A stretch of 64,000 bases of DNA, from positions 41,001 through 105,000 of the forward strand of contig NZ_NBZV01000006.1 in NCBI RefSeq assembly GCF_002379095.1, given 5' to 3'. How positions within the stretch are numbered: the first letter of the stretch is position 1; every line of letters begins with the position of its first letter. The DNA comes from Polaromonas sp. AER18D-145. Lineage in GTDB: Bacteria; Pseudomonadota; Gammaproteobacteria; Burkholderiales; Burkholderiaceae_C. Both the position numbers and the translations under genes were made by a program. This document shows positions 39,596 to 48,007 of this stretch, piece after piece. A model generated the notes under the pieces. It was not told where the DNA came from, ran no database searches, and worked only from the letters and a program-made list of their open reading frames with translations.

Positions 39596-40369
39596 TCAGG
39601 CGGCGAAACCCAGCACCACGCGGCGCGTGGTGGCGCTTTTCTTCTCGATTTTGGTGACCACCACCGCGCCAATCTCGGACGTGTTGGCCACATGGGTGCC
39701 GCCGCAGGGCTGGAAGTCGATCATGGCGTCTGCCCCGGCGCCGCCGATGCGGATGGTGCGCACCTGGCCGCTGCCGCGCGGTGGCTGCACGCTCATGCTT
39801 TTGACCAGGGCCGGGTTCGCGTCGAGCTCCGCGTCGCTGATGCTGCCCACGGCCACCGGGTGCGCGGCGGCCACCAGCCGGGCAATGCCCGCGCTCAGAA
39901 GGTCCTTGTCCAGCGGGTCCGTCATGTTGAAGTCCAGCCGCGCATAGTCGGGCGTGATCGAGCAGCCGTTGACGAGCTGCGGCACCAGGTGGCACAGCAG
40001 GTGGGTGGTGGTGTGAAAACGCATGAGCCGGTGCCGGCGCGCCCAGTCGACGCGGGCGGTTACCACATCCCCGGCTTTCACGCCCGTGCGCAAAAGGTGG
40101 TCCTCTACAGACGCGGCTGGGTCCGGCAAGGCCGGCAGGTGGCAGATCGCCGCTGTGAACTCGCCCTGTTCGTTTTTGCCCTTGCGGGTATCCGCAATGA
40201 CGATCTCGCGCCCATCGGCCAGCACCAGCACCCCGGTGTCGCCGGCCTGGCCGCCGCCCAGCGGGTAAAACACGGTGCGGTCCAGCACCAGGCCTTGCTC
40301 GGTCACCGCGGTTACGGTCGCGCTGCATTCGGCCAGATAAGCGTCGTCTCTGAACAGGGTGTGGGTCAT
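39596..40369 (-). CDS. AlaX-type alanyl-tRNA editing protein
   Basis: A 257-residue stand-alone editing domain related to alanyl-tRNA synthetase. It hydrolyses mischarged Ser- or Gly-tRNA(Ala). The zinc-binding motifs are HTTTHLL (about residue 119) and CGGTHV (near 223), and the beta-barrel part begins FYPLGGGQAGDTG. The length fits AlaX-M/-L types. It stands first in a short minus-strand unit with the DUF167 gene. Confidence 0.9.
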   Translation of the reverse strand: MTHTLFRDDAYLAECSATVTAVTEQGLVLDRTVFYPLGGGQAGDTGVLVLADGREIVIADTRKGKNEQGEFTAAICHLPALPDPAASVEDHLLRTGVKAGDVVTARVDWARRHRLMRFHTTTHLLCHLVPQLVNGCSITPDYARLDFNMTDPLDKDLLSAGIARLVAAAHPVAVGSISDAELDANPALVKSMSVQPPRGSGQVRTIRIGGAGADAMIDFQPCGGTHVANTSEIGAVVVTKIEKKSATTRRVVLGFAA

Positions 40370-40415
40370 GGTTTGATCATATTGACTATGAGAGGTACTT
40401 TGCCGGACCTGTCAG

Positions 40416-40715
40416 TCAAGCCGCCCACTTGCGCCCCTGAGCGGCATGGTCCAGCACCAGATGAAAAACGTTGTCGCACTTGGCCTGAAACAATACCCGG
40501 TCATAACCCTCCACGGGAATCTGCGGATTCAGTCGCCAAGCCGCAGCCTTCAGCCGCTGGGGCAGCAGCACGTCGCGCTTGTCCTTGCGGTCCGATCCGT
40601 CATTCAGGTCTGCCGGGTCTGTGGTGTGGCAATTGAGCACCTCAAACCCGCACACATGCTGCAGGCGCTGCAGCAATGCCTGCTCAATCTGGTCTTTGGA
40701 GATGACGTTGGCCAT
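40416..40715 (-). pseudogene. Type I restriction enzyme HsdR relic (N- and C-terminal ends fused)
   Basis: A 99-codon open frame. Residues 1-68 (IEQALLQRLQHVCGFEVLNCHTTDPADLNDGSD..KRDVLLPQRL) look like the start of an HsdR subunit. Residues from about 69 (YDRVLFQAKCDNVFHLVLDHA) look like an HsdR C-terminus. All nuclease and helicase domains (about 900 residues) are missing, consistent with an internal deletion. It lies directly downstream of fic on the same strand. The recognition is by eye, and the C-terminal part is less certain. Confidence 0.6.
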
Positions 40716-40768
40716 GGCTTTGATTGATGACGGTTGTTATGGGTTGGCTCGAATCAGTCTGTGTTCAC

Positions 40769-41971
40769 TCAATGTGTCTGCGCGCTTGCTGCGTCGGCTT
40801 CAGCCTCTGGCCAAAGGCGGGGAAACAAAAAGCGAAGCGCATGCTGCGGCAGACCGAACCTGACCTTCCCCTGTGGCGAGTCGGATTTCAGCAACCCGCG
40901 CTTGACGAGTGCTCCCAGCGCATCGGTGGCACCCCGGTCGCTCATGCCCAGCATGGACTTGAAGTCACCACGCGTCATCTCTTCACCGCTCAAAAACAGG
41001 TAATGCAGACCCCTTAAAGACTCTTGCCTGACGCCCGACTTTTCAACCGTCGCCTCAAACACCAGACACGCTTCAATGCGCGCCTTCATGGAGCCAAAGT
41101 CCAGCATGCCAGTCATAAACACCACCTGGTCCAGACAGGTGTTCAGCACATAGTCAATCCAGGCGGTCAACGCCTGTTCACTGAGGTTGCCGCGGCCGTC
41201 CAGATCCCCACGACGCGTGCTGTCGGCGTCGGCCAGCAGCGCGTAATAACGCTCACTACTGCGCGCAAAGCCACGCAGGGGCGACCACAGGCCACCGGTG
41301 TAACCCAGCGCGCTCAGCAACGTGTGCGTGTGCAGTCGCATCACTCGGCCATTGCCATCCACAAAAGGGTGAACCCAACCGAGCCGCTGGTGCGCTGCAG
41401 CGATGGCTACCAGAGCCGCCTCACCGCGCCGCACATTGGCGTAAAACCGTCCCCAGCGCGTCAGAAATGCCGGCACGCTCGCAAACGCAGGCGCCACATG
41501 ATCGCCAACCTTCACTTCGCGCGCGCGCAACTGCCCGGGTGTGATGGGCTCGCCCTCAGGCGTCACCAGGTCTTTGGCCGGCAGGCGGCTGAACAGCTCA
41601 TGGTGAATGGCCTGCACTGCCTCGGTCGAGTAAAGCGCTTTGGCGCCTTCGTCCCCACGATAACGGGTCTCCAGCGCCTCCTCGGCCTCGATGTGTGCCA
41701 CCGCCAGCCGCTGCTTGGCGGCCAGTTGCTTGTCTTTAGAGAAATCCTTACGCAGGGCCTGGTCGATTTCGTGCGGCTGCGTGTGCTGGCCTTCAATGCG
41801 GTTGGAGTAGTACGAGTTCATGCTGCGCAGCAGGCGGTGCAACTCCGGCGGCACCGGCGTGCCCGCCAGCGTTGTGGCCGTGCGAGACAGGTCATGCGCC
41901 TTGGCCAGCAAAAGCTCCATGCGGCCCTCAAGCGGCAGCAAGGGCTCAAACTGGTGTGGCTCGGTGTACAT
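40769..41971 (-). CDS. Fic-family AMPylase, class II with inhibitory helix
   Basis: A 400-residue protein. The Fic motif HPFVDGNGRVMR (His 201) is intact. An N-terminal inhibitory motif SNRIEG (Ser 56 to Glu 60) precedes it, the class II arrangement in which a Glu blocks ATP. A C-terminal winged-helix-like region (EEMTRGDFKSMLGMSDRGATDALGALVKRGLL) probably binds DNA. Fic proteins transfer AMP to target proteins. It is flanked by relics of hsdM/hsdS and hsdR and is itself complete, so it was once part of a type I restriction-modification locus. Confidence 0.9.
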   Translation of the reverse strand: MYTEPHQFEPLLPLEGRMELLLAKAHDLSRTATTLAGTPVPPELHRLLRSMNSYYSNRIEGQHTQPHEIDQALRKDFSKDKQLAAKQRLAVAHIEAEEALETRYRGDEGAKALYSTEAVQAIHHELFSRLPAKDLVTPEGEPITPGQLRAREVKVGDHVAPAFASVPAFLTRWGRFYANVRRGEAALVAIAAAHQRLGWVHPFVDGNGRVMRLHTHTLLSALGYTGGLWSPLRGFARSSERYYALLADADSTRRGDLDGRGNLSEQALTAWIDYVLNTCLDQVVFMTGMLDFGSMKARIEACLVFEATVEKSGVRQESLRGLHYLFLSGEEMTRGDFKSMLGMSDRGATDALGALVKRGLLKSDSPQGKVRFGLPQHALRFLFPRLWPEAEADAASAQTH

Positions 41972-41976
41972 GCGCT

Positions 41977-42048
41977 TATTTTGCCAACTTTGAAAGTTTT
42001 GTAAATAGTTGATTTGATTGTTGTTTTTGCTATTTTTGCCAACTATTT
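41977..42048 (-). promoter_or_regulatory. AT-rich promoter region of fic with repeated motif
   Basis: The motif AGTTGGCAAAA occurs twice on the minus strand, about 55 bp apart, and a 13-bp palindrome AACTTTGAAAGTT (41986-41998) lies 15 bp before the fic start. This stretch is far more AT-rich than its surroundings. The paired motifs may be an operator, perhaps for Fic's own winged-helix domain. Confidence 0.4.
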
Positions 42049-42637
42049 TGCGTAGATGAAGGCCGACTGGGCGAGGCCAGTTGCGTGGGCGTACAGGACT
42101 TTGGAGCCTGAAAGCAGGGTTCCCGAGGCACCAAAGCCTGTTTCAGGCATCAAATTGGCCCCGGCCCTTTGCTGATGGGCGGGTGAAGCTATCAATAACA
42201 TAGCTGATCCGCGACCTGGTAGCCGCCATTTCAGGCCGAAAGTGGATGTCCAGCCCGTCCACGGCCAGCTTGCCGGAATCAGGCGTTGGAGGAGGGCGGC
42301 GCGGGTGGCTTGGAGGCTGGCGTTGGCTTGGTAGAGAGCCGCAATCTGCCTGTCGACAGGACGTACAAGGGCTTCAAATTTCTCCACAAGGGCCACACTG
42401 GGTTCGAAGACGCCGAGCCGAGCCAGTTCGTCTTTGCCAACGGCATTGAAGATTGAGCCGTTGCCTTGCCAATAATGTCTTCCGTGGCGAATGCCACCTT
42501 CAGCAGACAAAGCAGGTAGCCATTGAAACCGTGTTTGTGGCGAATCGCCGCCAGGCCGCGACCGATGATCAGCTCCTGCTCTGCGATGTTGCCTTCCAGA
42601 GGTCGGCTTCGAGTTTTTTGAGCGGTTCTTTGTTCAT
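42043..42637 (-). pseudogene. hsdM start fused to frameshifted hsdS remnant
   Basis: Read on the minus strand from ATG 42637, MNKEPLKKLEADLWKA looks like the first residues of an HsdM methylase. It passes within about 15 codons into HsdS-like sequence AEQELIIGRGLAAIRHKHGF...LKVAFATEDIIG. A frameshift near 42480 is needed to continue into NGSIFNAVGKDELARLG and FEALVRPVDRQIAALYQANASLQATRAALL, the end of an HsdS specificity subunit. The methylase core and the first HsdS recognition domain are gone. The tail also carries a 41-nt repeat copy (42164-42204). Confidence 0.65.
42164..42204 (-). repeat. 41-nt hairpin repeat, copy 9 (in hsdS relic)
   Basis: Minus-strand hairpin GCTATGTTATTGATAGC with perfect 5-bp ends, CGC at tail 7-9 and GGGC at 21-24. 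Confidence 0.75.
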
Positions 42638-42687
42638 GAGGTACTGGTTTGCGTCGTCGGGAAAGTTGTAACGAAAAAGTGAGCTCA

Positions 42688-42728
42688 GCCCTTAACCCGT
42701 ATGCGTGACTAGCTATCAATTGCATAGT
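42688..42728 (-). repeat. 41-nt hairpin repeat, copy 10
   Basis: Minus-strand hairpin ACTATGCAATTGATAGC, CGC at tail 7-9 and GGGC at 21-24. It lies in the gap between the hsd relic and the radical SAM gene. Confidence 0.7.
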
Positions 42729-42812
42729 GAAACATCTCGCGCGCGCGTGACAAAGCGCGTGCATGGGCCAGTTGATAAAGCAGATCTGGGCACATGCTTT
42801 GATAATACCGGC

Positions 42813-44444
42813 ATGAACTCCCTCGCGCCTTCGCCCGTTCTCCCTGTGCCCCAGGGCGGGGCGCGCATTGTCCTGGCCACGCTCAACGCCAAATACATCC
42901 ACGCCTCGCTGGGCCTGCGTTACCTGCTGGCCAATATGGACCGCCACGGCGGCGCGGGCCTGCGCGCGCAGACGCGGCTGCGCGAGTTTGTCATCGGCCA
43001 GCCCGAGACCCGCATGGTGGAAGACCTGCTGGCGCTGCAGCCCGAGGTGATCGGCCTCGGCGTGTACATCTGGAACGTGGTGGAAACCACGCAGCTGGTG
43101 CGCCTGTTGAAAACCTTGCGGCCCGACATCAAAATTGTGCTTGGCGGACCCGAGGTCAGCCATGAGGTCGGGGCGCAGGAGATCTGCCGCCTGGCCGACC
43201 ATGTGGTCACCGGCTGGGGCGACGTGAGTTTCCCCAAGCTCTGCCGCGCGCTGCTGGACGGCCCGCAGCCGCTGATGAAAGTCATCGCCGGCGAACAGCC
43301 GCCGCTGGAAGAACTGGCGCTGCCCTACAACGACTACACGGCCGAGGACCTGGCGCAGCGTCTGCTGTATGTCGAGGCTTCGCGCGGCTGTCCGTTCAAG
43401 TGCGAATTCTGCCTGAGCTCGCTCGACAAGACCGCCTGGGCCTTTGACCTGGATGTCTTCATGGCGGAGATGGAAGCGCTGTACCGCCGCGGCGCGCGCA
43501 ACTTCAAGTTTGTGGACCGCACCTTCAACCTGAAGATCGACAACTCGGTGCGCATCCTGCAGTTTTTCCTGGACCGCATCGCGCAAGCACCCGATGTGTT
43601 TGTGCATTTCGAAGTGGTGCCCGACAGCCTGCCGGACCGCCTGAAAGAGCTGATCGCGCAATTTCCCGACGGCGCACTGCAGTTCGAGGTCGGCATCCAG
43701 AGCTTCAACCCCGAGGTGCAGCAGCGCATCTCGCGCAAGCAGGACAACGGCAAGACCGCTGACAACCTGCGCTGGCTGGTCACGCAAAGCCGCGCCCATG
43801 TGCATGCCGACCTGATCTTCGGCCTGCCCGGCGAGACACTGGAGAGTTTTGCGGACGGCTTTGACCGCCTGCACGCCCTCGCGCCGCACGAGATCCAGTT
43901 CGGCGTGCTCAAGCGCCTGCGCGGCACCCCGATCACGCGGCACACGCTTGAATTTGCGATGGCCTACGACCCGCACACGCCCTACACCATCTTGCAGAAT
44001 TCGACGGTGGATTTTGCGACCATGCAGCGCATCAAACGCTTTGCGCGTTACTGGGACATGGTTGCCAACTCGGGCCGGTTTGCCTTGAGCCTCGATCTGC
44101 TGCTGGGGCCCGGCTCGGCCTTCGGGCATTTCCTGGCCTTCAGCGACTGGCTCTGGCAGACGACGGGCAAGACGCATGAGTTTGCGCTGGAAAAACTGGT
44201 GGACCTGCTGTTTGCACACCTGACGCAGGTGCGCGGGCTCAATGAACAAGCCGTGCGTGCCGTCTTGCTGGCCGACTACCAGGCGAGCGGCGCCCGGGCC
44301 CGGCCTCACTGCCTGGCGGGTTTGCTGAGCGGTGTGCAGAAGTCGGAGGCATCTGACAAGCGCCTGACCGGGCGGCAAAACCGCCATCTGAGCCAGCAGA
44401 AGAGCCTGCGCGAAGACATTCGCCAAGCCGCTGCGGCTGCCTGA
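42813..44444 (+). CDS. B12-binding-domain radical SAM protein (DUF4080 type)
   Basis: A 543-residue protein. The N-terminal cobalamin-binding Rossmann domain starts RIVLATLNAKYIHASLGLRYLLANM. The radical SAM core has the cluster motif CPFKCEFC (Cys 193, Cys 197, Cys 200), followed by FKFVDRTFN and the SAM-binding ELIAQFPDGALQFEVGIQS. A C-terminal domain ends the protein. The chemistry is unknown; such enzymes often do methylations or rearrangements. The ATG at 42813 is chosen because it begins just before the B12 domain. The creatininase-family gene follows within about 20 bases, so they may act together. Confidence 0.85.
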   Translation: MNSLAPSPVLPVPQGGARIVLATLNAKYIHASLGLRYLLANMDRHGGAGLRAQTRLREFVIGQPETRMVEDLLALQPEVIGLGVYIWNVVETTQLVRLLKTLRPDIKIVLGGPEVSHEVGAQEICRLADHVVTGWGDVSFPKLCRALLDGPQPLMKVIAGEQPPLEELALPYNDYTAEDLAQRLLYVEASRGCPFKCEFCLSSLDKTAWAFDLDVFMAEMEALYRRGARNFKFVDRTFNLKIDNSVRILQFFLDRIAQAPDVFVHFEVVPDSLPDRLKELIAQFPDGALQFEVGIQSFNPEVQQRISRKQDNGKTADNLRWLVTQSRAHVHADLIFGLPGETLESFADGFDRLHALAPHEIQFGVLKRLRGTPITRHTLEFAMAYDPHTPYTILQNSTVDFATMQRIKRFARYWDMVANSGRFALSLDLLLGPGSAFGHFLAFSDWLWQTTGKTHEFALEKLVDLLFAHLTQVRGLNEQAVRAVLLADYQASGARARPHCLAGLLSGVQKSEASDKRLTGRQNRHLSQQKSLREDIRQAAAAA

Positions 44445-44462
44445 CACGGCAAGCGGCACAAT

Positions 44463-45308
44463 ATGGCCATGACAACGCCAAGCCCGCGCCGCTACTTCTG
44501 GGCCGATCTCAAAAGCCCCGACTTTGCCCGGCTGGACCTGGCGCGCACCATCGCCGTGTTGCCTGTGGCCGCCATAGAGCAACATGGCCCGCACCTGCCA
44601 CTCAATGTAGATGCCACGCTGGTCGACGGTGTGGTTGCAGCCACCTTGCCCCATCTGCCATCTGCCTTGTCGGTGCTGTTTTTGCCCACCCAATCAGTGG
44701 GCATGAGCCCGGAGCATGCCCGCTTTGGCGGCACGCTCACGCTCAAGGCCGAAACAGTGATTCACCTCTGGACCGAGGTTGCCGAGTCAGTGGCGCGCAG
44801 CGGCGTCAAAAAACTCGTGTTGCTCAACTCGCACGGCGGCCAAGTCGGCTTGCTCGATGTCGTGGCGCGCGACCTGCGGGCGCGGCTGGACATGTTGGTG
44901 TATGGCGTGAACTGGTTCAACCTGCCGCTTCTCGACGAGCAGGGTGGTTCGGTGGCGAATTTATTCAGTGCAGACGAGCATCGCTTTGGTATTCACGCCG
45001 GCGAGATTGAAACGTCGATGATGCTGGCCCTCAAGCCGGGGCAGGTGGACATGGCGCAGGCGCAGAATTTTCATTCCACCTCGCGGGACAGGGCCAAAAA
45101 GTTCAGCATCCTGGGCGACGGTCGCAGTGCCAAGCTGGGCTGGCAAATGCAGGACTACAACGCGCAGGGCGCGGTTGGCAATGCCGCCGCCGCCACAGCC
45201 GACAAAGGCCGCGCATTGTTAGGGGCCGCAGGTCGCAGCTTCGCGCAACTCCTGACTGAAATTGACCAGCTGCCCAGTGACACGCTAAGCAACAAAACGG
45301 CGTTTTAA
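44463..45308 (+). CDS. Creatininase-family amidohydrolase
   Basis: A 281-residue metal-dependent hydrolase. Family motifs are EQHGPHLPLNVD (about residues 39-50), NSHGGQ (about 123-128) and HAGEIETS (about 180-187), all of which provide metal ligands. The family includes creatininase and enzymes of cofactor pathways, so the substrate is unknown. A second ATG at 44469 is also possible. It follows the radical SAM gene closely. Confidence 0.85.
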   Translation: MAMTTPSPRRYFWADLKSPDFARLDLARTIAVLPVAAIEQHGPHLPLNVDATLVDGVVAATLPHLPSALSVLFLPTQSVGMSPEHARFGGTLTLKAETVIHLWTEVAESVARSGVKKLVLLNSHGGQVGLLDVVARDLRARLDMLVYGVNWFNLPLLDEQGGSVANLFSADEHRFGIHAGEIETSMMLALKPGQVDMAQAQNFHSTSRDRAKKFSILGDGRSAKLGWQMQDYNAQGAVGNAAAATADKGRALLGAAGRSFAQLLTEIDQLPSDTLSNKTAF

Positions 45309-45656
45309 AACACCGAGGCACGTGGCCCAGCCCGACTTGGGAGCCAAGCGATGGAGCTTTCGCGCCACACTTTCGGAAAAGGTGGCCAAATGCACTAGCC
45401 GACTAGCCGACTAGCCGACTAGCTGTAAGCACGTAACATCCAAGGCGTTTCAATAGTTAGGGGCGGTAAGGGAATCGACTAATCCATTCGTGGCAGGGGC
45501 TCCATACACCTCATAGGAATGACGATGAAGAGTCTACGAACCCCATACCCGATACTCCCCGGTGAAATTATGTCCAAACCCTCCGTTGAGCCCCGTCTGC
45601 GAGCAAGTGTCGATTGCTTGCGGATGCTATACATGTCAGACGTTGGGCGGCATAAG
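45309..45656. other. Low-GC gap with a short tandem repeat, no gene
   Basis: Nothing credible is encoded in these 348 bases. They contain the 8-mer tandem (45394-45425), a GTTAGGGG motif at about 45456 and a GTTGGGC just before the next gene that resembles an integron core site. The region is visibly less GC-rich than the genes on both sides. Confidence 0.5.
45394..45425. repeat. Tandem 8-mer ACTAGCCG x4
   Basis: Three perfect copies of ACTAGCCG and a fourth with one change (ACTAGCTG), head to tail. Such a tract can change length by slippage. Confidence 0.85.
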
Positions 45657-46145
45657 ATGAGTCCGTTTCTGCTGCTCCTGTTTGCTTTTGCCGCCTCCAG
45701 TACTGCAATTGCTCAAACGACAACAACGCTCTTTAAGTCGATCGGTCCTGACGGCAAGACGGTCTACAGCGATCGGCCGACCCCTAATGCTCGCGAGGCC
45801 AGGGCCCTTACGTTTCATAATGCGCCAGCCAGCCCTCTCTCTGCGGAAACGCTCCTGTATATCGATCAGCTAAAAAAGGCGGCGGATGCAAACACGAAAA
45901 TACCTGGTACCAGCGAGACGGTCCTCTTTTCTGCTGTCTGGTGCGGTTATTGCAAGTTGGCGAAAACCTATCTCGCGACCAAAAAAGTTTCTTACCGAGA
46001 GGTCGACATAGACACGAAAGATGGTCTGCTTGCCTACGCGCGGGCTGGCGGCAAACAAGGTGTTCCGCTCCTGGTAGCGAATGGCCAAAGCCTTTCAGGG
46101 TTCTCGTCTGCGTCCTACGATGCCATACTTGCTCCCCGCAAATAG
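45657..46145 (+). CDS. Secreted DUF4124-glutaredoxin fusion
   Basis: A 162-residue protein with a signal peptide (cut after AIAQ, residue 20), a DUF4124 segment (FKSIGPDGKTVYSDRPTP, residues 26-43) and a glutaredoxin-like domain with active site CGYC (Cys 96, Cys 99), followed by a cis-Pro in GVPLLV. It probably handles periplasmic thiols. ATG 45657 begins the signal; an upstream in-frame ATG (45519) adds 46 unlikely residues. Codon use and GC are lower than in neighbours, suggesting recent acquisition. Confidence 0.8.
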   Translation: MSPFLLLLFAFAASSTAIAQTTTTLFKSIGPDGKTVYSDRPTPNAREARALTFHNAPASPLSAETLLYIDQLKKAADANTKIPGTSETVLFSAVWCGYCKLAKTYLATKKVSYREVDIDTKDGLLAYARAGGKQGVPLLVANGQSLSGFSSASYDAILAPRK

Positions 46146-46311
46146 CCGGCGCACGCGCGCAGTTCGACGCCTGACATCTGCGTGTGGTCGGCTTGGCGCT
46201 TCCGCTTGATTCTGACCTTCACTTGCGCCGTCGACTGACAGCAACGCGCGCGCGCTGATTCATGCTGGAAAACACTGCGGCCGTTTTGTATGCCGCGACA
46301 AGGCTTGTCAC

Positions 46312-47658
46312 ATGAAGTTCTCCAAAGCCCCGCACTCAACCGCGTTTTCTTCCGGTTTGGCAACTTGGGTTCTCCTGGCAGCAGGACTGACCGCCTGTGG
46401 CGACATCTCCAAGTTGCCGTCCGGTGCCGACCTCGGCGCCACGCCGACCCTGCCGCCACCGACGAAGACGCTGATCCCGACCGTGCATGTCGCCGAGGCC
46501 ATCGGCTGGCCCGCGGGTGTGCTGCCCGTGCCGGCGGCCGGGTTGCGCGTGACGGCGCTGGCCAGCGGACTGGACCATCCGCGCTGGATCCACGTGTTGC
46601 CCAACGGCGACGTGCTGGTGGCCGAGAGCAACAAGCCGGCCCAGCCGCAGGCCGGCTTCAGCATCAAGGGCTGGATCACCGGGCTGGTGATGAAACGCGC
46701 CGGCGCTGGTGTGCCCAGCGCCAACCGCATCACCCTGCTGCGTGATGCTGACGGCGACGGCGTGGCTGAAACCCGCACGGTGTTTTTGCGGGGCCTGAAC
46801 TCGCCCTTCGGCATGGCGCTGATCGGCAACAGCTTTTATGTCGCCAACACCGATGGCGTGGTTCGTTTCCCTTACGAACCCGGTCAGATGACCATCACCG
46901 CGCCGGCCGTCACCGTGACCGACCTGCCGGGCGGACCCATCAACCACCACTGGACCAAAAGCCTGATCGCCAGCCCGGACGGCAGCAAGCTGTATGCAAC
47001 CGTGGGTTCGAACAGCAATGTCGGTGAAAACGGCATGGAGGCCGAAGCCGGCCGTGCCGCGATCTGGGAGATCGACCCGCAGACCGGCGCCAAGCGCCTG
47101 TTTGCGACCGGCCTGCGCAACCCCAATGGCATGGGCTGGGCGCCGGGCGGCGCCTTGTGGACGGTGGTCAACGAACGCGACGAAATCGGCAGCGACCTGG
47201 TGCCCGACTACCTGACCTCGGTGAAAGACGGCGCGTTTTACGGCTGGCCCTACAGCTACTTCGGGCAGAACGTGGATGAACGGGTCAAGCCGCCGCGCCC
47301 CGATCTGGTGGCGGCGGCTGTCGCGCCCGACTACGCGCTGGGCAACCACGTGGCGCCGCTGGGCATGGCGTTTGCCGAGGGCAGTGCGCTGCCGCCAGCC
47401 TTGTCCAGCGGCGTGTTTGTCGGTGAACACGGCTCCTGGAACCGCAAGCCGCGCAGCGGCTACAAGGTGGTGTTTGTGCCGTTCAGGGACAGCCGGCCCA
47501 GCGGCCTGCCGATCGATGTGCTGACAGGTTTTGTCAGCCCGGACGGCAAGGCCTGGGGGCGACCGGTCGGCGTGGCCATGGACAAACGCGGCGCCCTGCT
47601 GGTGGCCGACGATGTGGGCAATGTGGTCTGGCGCGTCAGCGGCCAGGCGCCACGTTAG
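46312..47658 (+). CDS. Sorbosone dehydrogenase-like PQQ/beta-propeller lipoprotein
   Basis: A 448-residue protein of the soluble glucose/sorbosone dehydrogenase superfamily. A lipoprotein signal ends LTACGD (lipid Cys about 24). The six-bladed propeller shows [60 protein letters not shown] and [10 protein letters not shown]. The last is the typical motif before the PQQ-binding Arg/Lys. It would oxidise a sugar or related aldose in the periplasm with PQQ, which is inferred from the family. It stands 14 bp before cutA. Confidence 0.87.
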   Translation: MKFSKAPHSTAFSSGLATWVLLAAGLTACGDISKLPSGADLGATPTLPPPTKTLIPTVHVAEAIGWPAGVLPVPAAGLRVTALASGLDHPRWIHVLPNGDVLVAESNKPAQPQAGFSIKGWITGLVMKRAGAGVPSANRITLLRDADGDGVAETRTVFLRGLNSPFGMALIGNSFYVANTDGVVRFPYEPGQMTITAPAVTVTDLPGGPINHHWTKSLIASPDGSKLYATVGSNSNVGENGMEAEAGRAAIWEIDPQTGAKRLFATGLRNPNGMGWAPGGALWTVVNERDEIGSDLVPDYLTSVKDGAFYGWPYSYFGQNVDERVKPPRPDLVAAAVAPDYALGNHVAPLGMAFAEGSALPPALSSGVFVGEHGSWNRKPRSGYKVVFVPFRDSRPSGLPIDVLTGFVSPDGKAWGRPVGVAMDKRGALLVADDVGNVVWRVSGQAPR

Positions 47659-47671
47659 GACCGGGCCGCTC

Positions 47672-48007
47672 ATGGACGCGGTCTGCATGGTGATGACGGC
47701 CGTCGGCAGCGAGGCCGCCGCGGATGTGTTGGCGCAGCAGCTGGTCGAAACGCAGCTGGCCGCCTGTGTGCAGGTGATGCCGGTGAAGAGTTTTTATGTC
47801 TGGCAGGGCGAGAGCCGGCGCGAAGCCGAATACCTGCTGCTGGTCAAGACCCGCGCGGCACTCTATGCGCAGGTGGAAACTTTCATTCTTGCCCATCACC
47901 CGTACGACACGCCGGAGATTCTGCAGTTGCCGGTGCTCACGGGCTCCAGCGCCTACCTCCAATGGCTGCTCGCTTCCACGCGGGACGCAGGCGGCCAGAC
48001 CCTATGA
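47672..48007 (+). CDS. cutA: Divalent cation tolerance protein CutA
   Basis: A 111-residue trimeric PII-like protein: CVQVMPVKSFYVWQGES (residues 32-48), then AEYLLLVKTR and HPYDTPEILQLPV, the CutA1 signature. It is linked to copper and other metal tolerance, but its mechanism is unsettled. The ATG at 47672 follows the previous gene by 13 bases. Its end overlaps the convergent phosphatase gene by 6 bases. Confidence 0.93.
   Translation: MDAVCMVMTAVGSEAAADVLAQQLVETQLAACVQVMPVKSFYVWQGESRREAEYLLLVKTRAALYAQVETFILAHHPYDTPEILQLPVLTGSSAYLQWLLASTRDAGGQTL

Noticed and set aside
37145..40636. Very long plus-strand open frame (about 1163 codons) across dsbD, the DUF167 gene and AlaX
   Set aside because: It is antisense to well-supported genes, is composed of His/Gln/Arg/Gly-rich low-complexity sequence typical of GC-rich shadows, and has no domain.
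42279..44693. 804-codon minus-strand frame opposite the radical SAM gene
   Set aside because: Most of it is the antisense shadow of the radical SAM and creatininase genes. Only its last part (below about 42600) has real HsdS similarity and is annotated as a relic.
45595..45657. Possible attC site before the DUF4124-glutaredoxin gene (GTTGGGC with an upstream hairpin GCGAGCAA/TTGCTTGC)
   Set aside because: The core fits GTTRRRY but no matching RYYYAAC end or paired inner boxes could be found, so a cassette claim is not supported.
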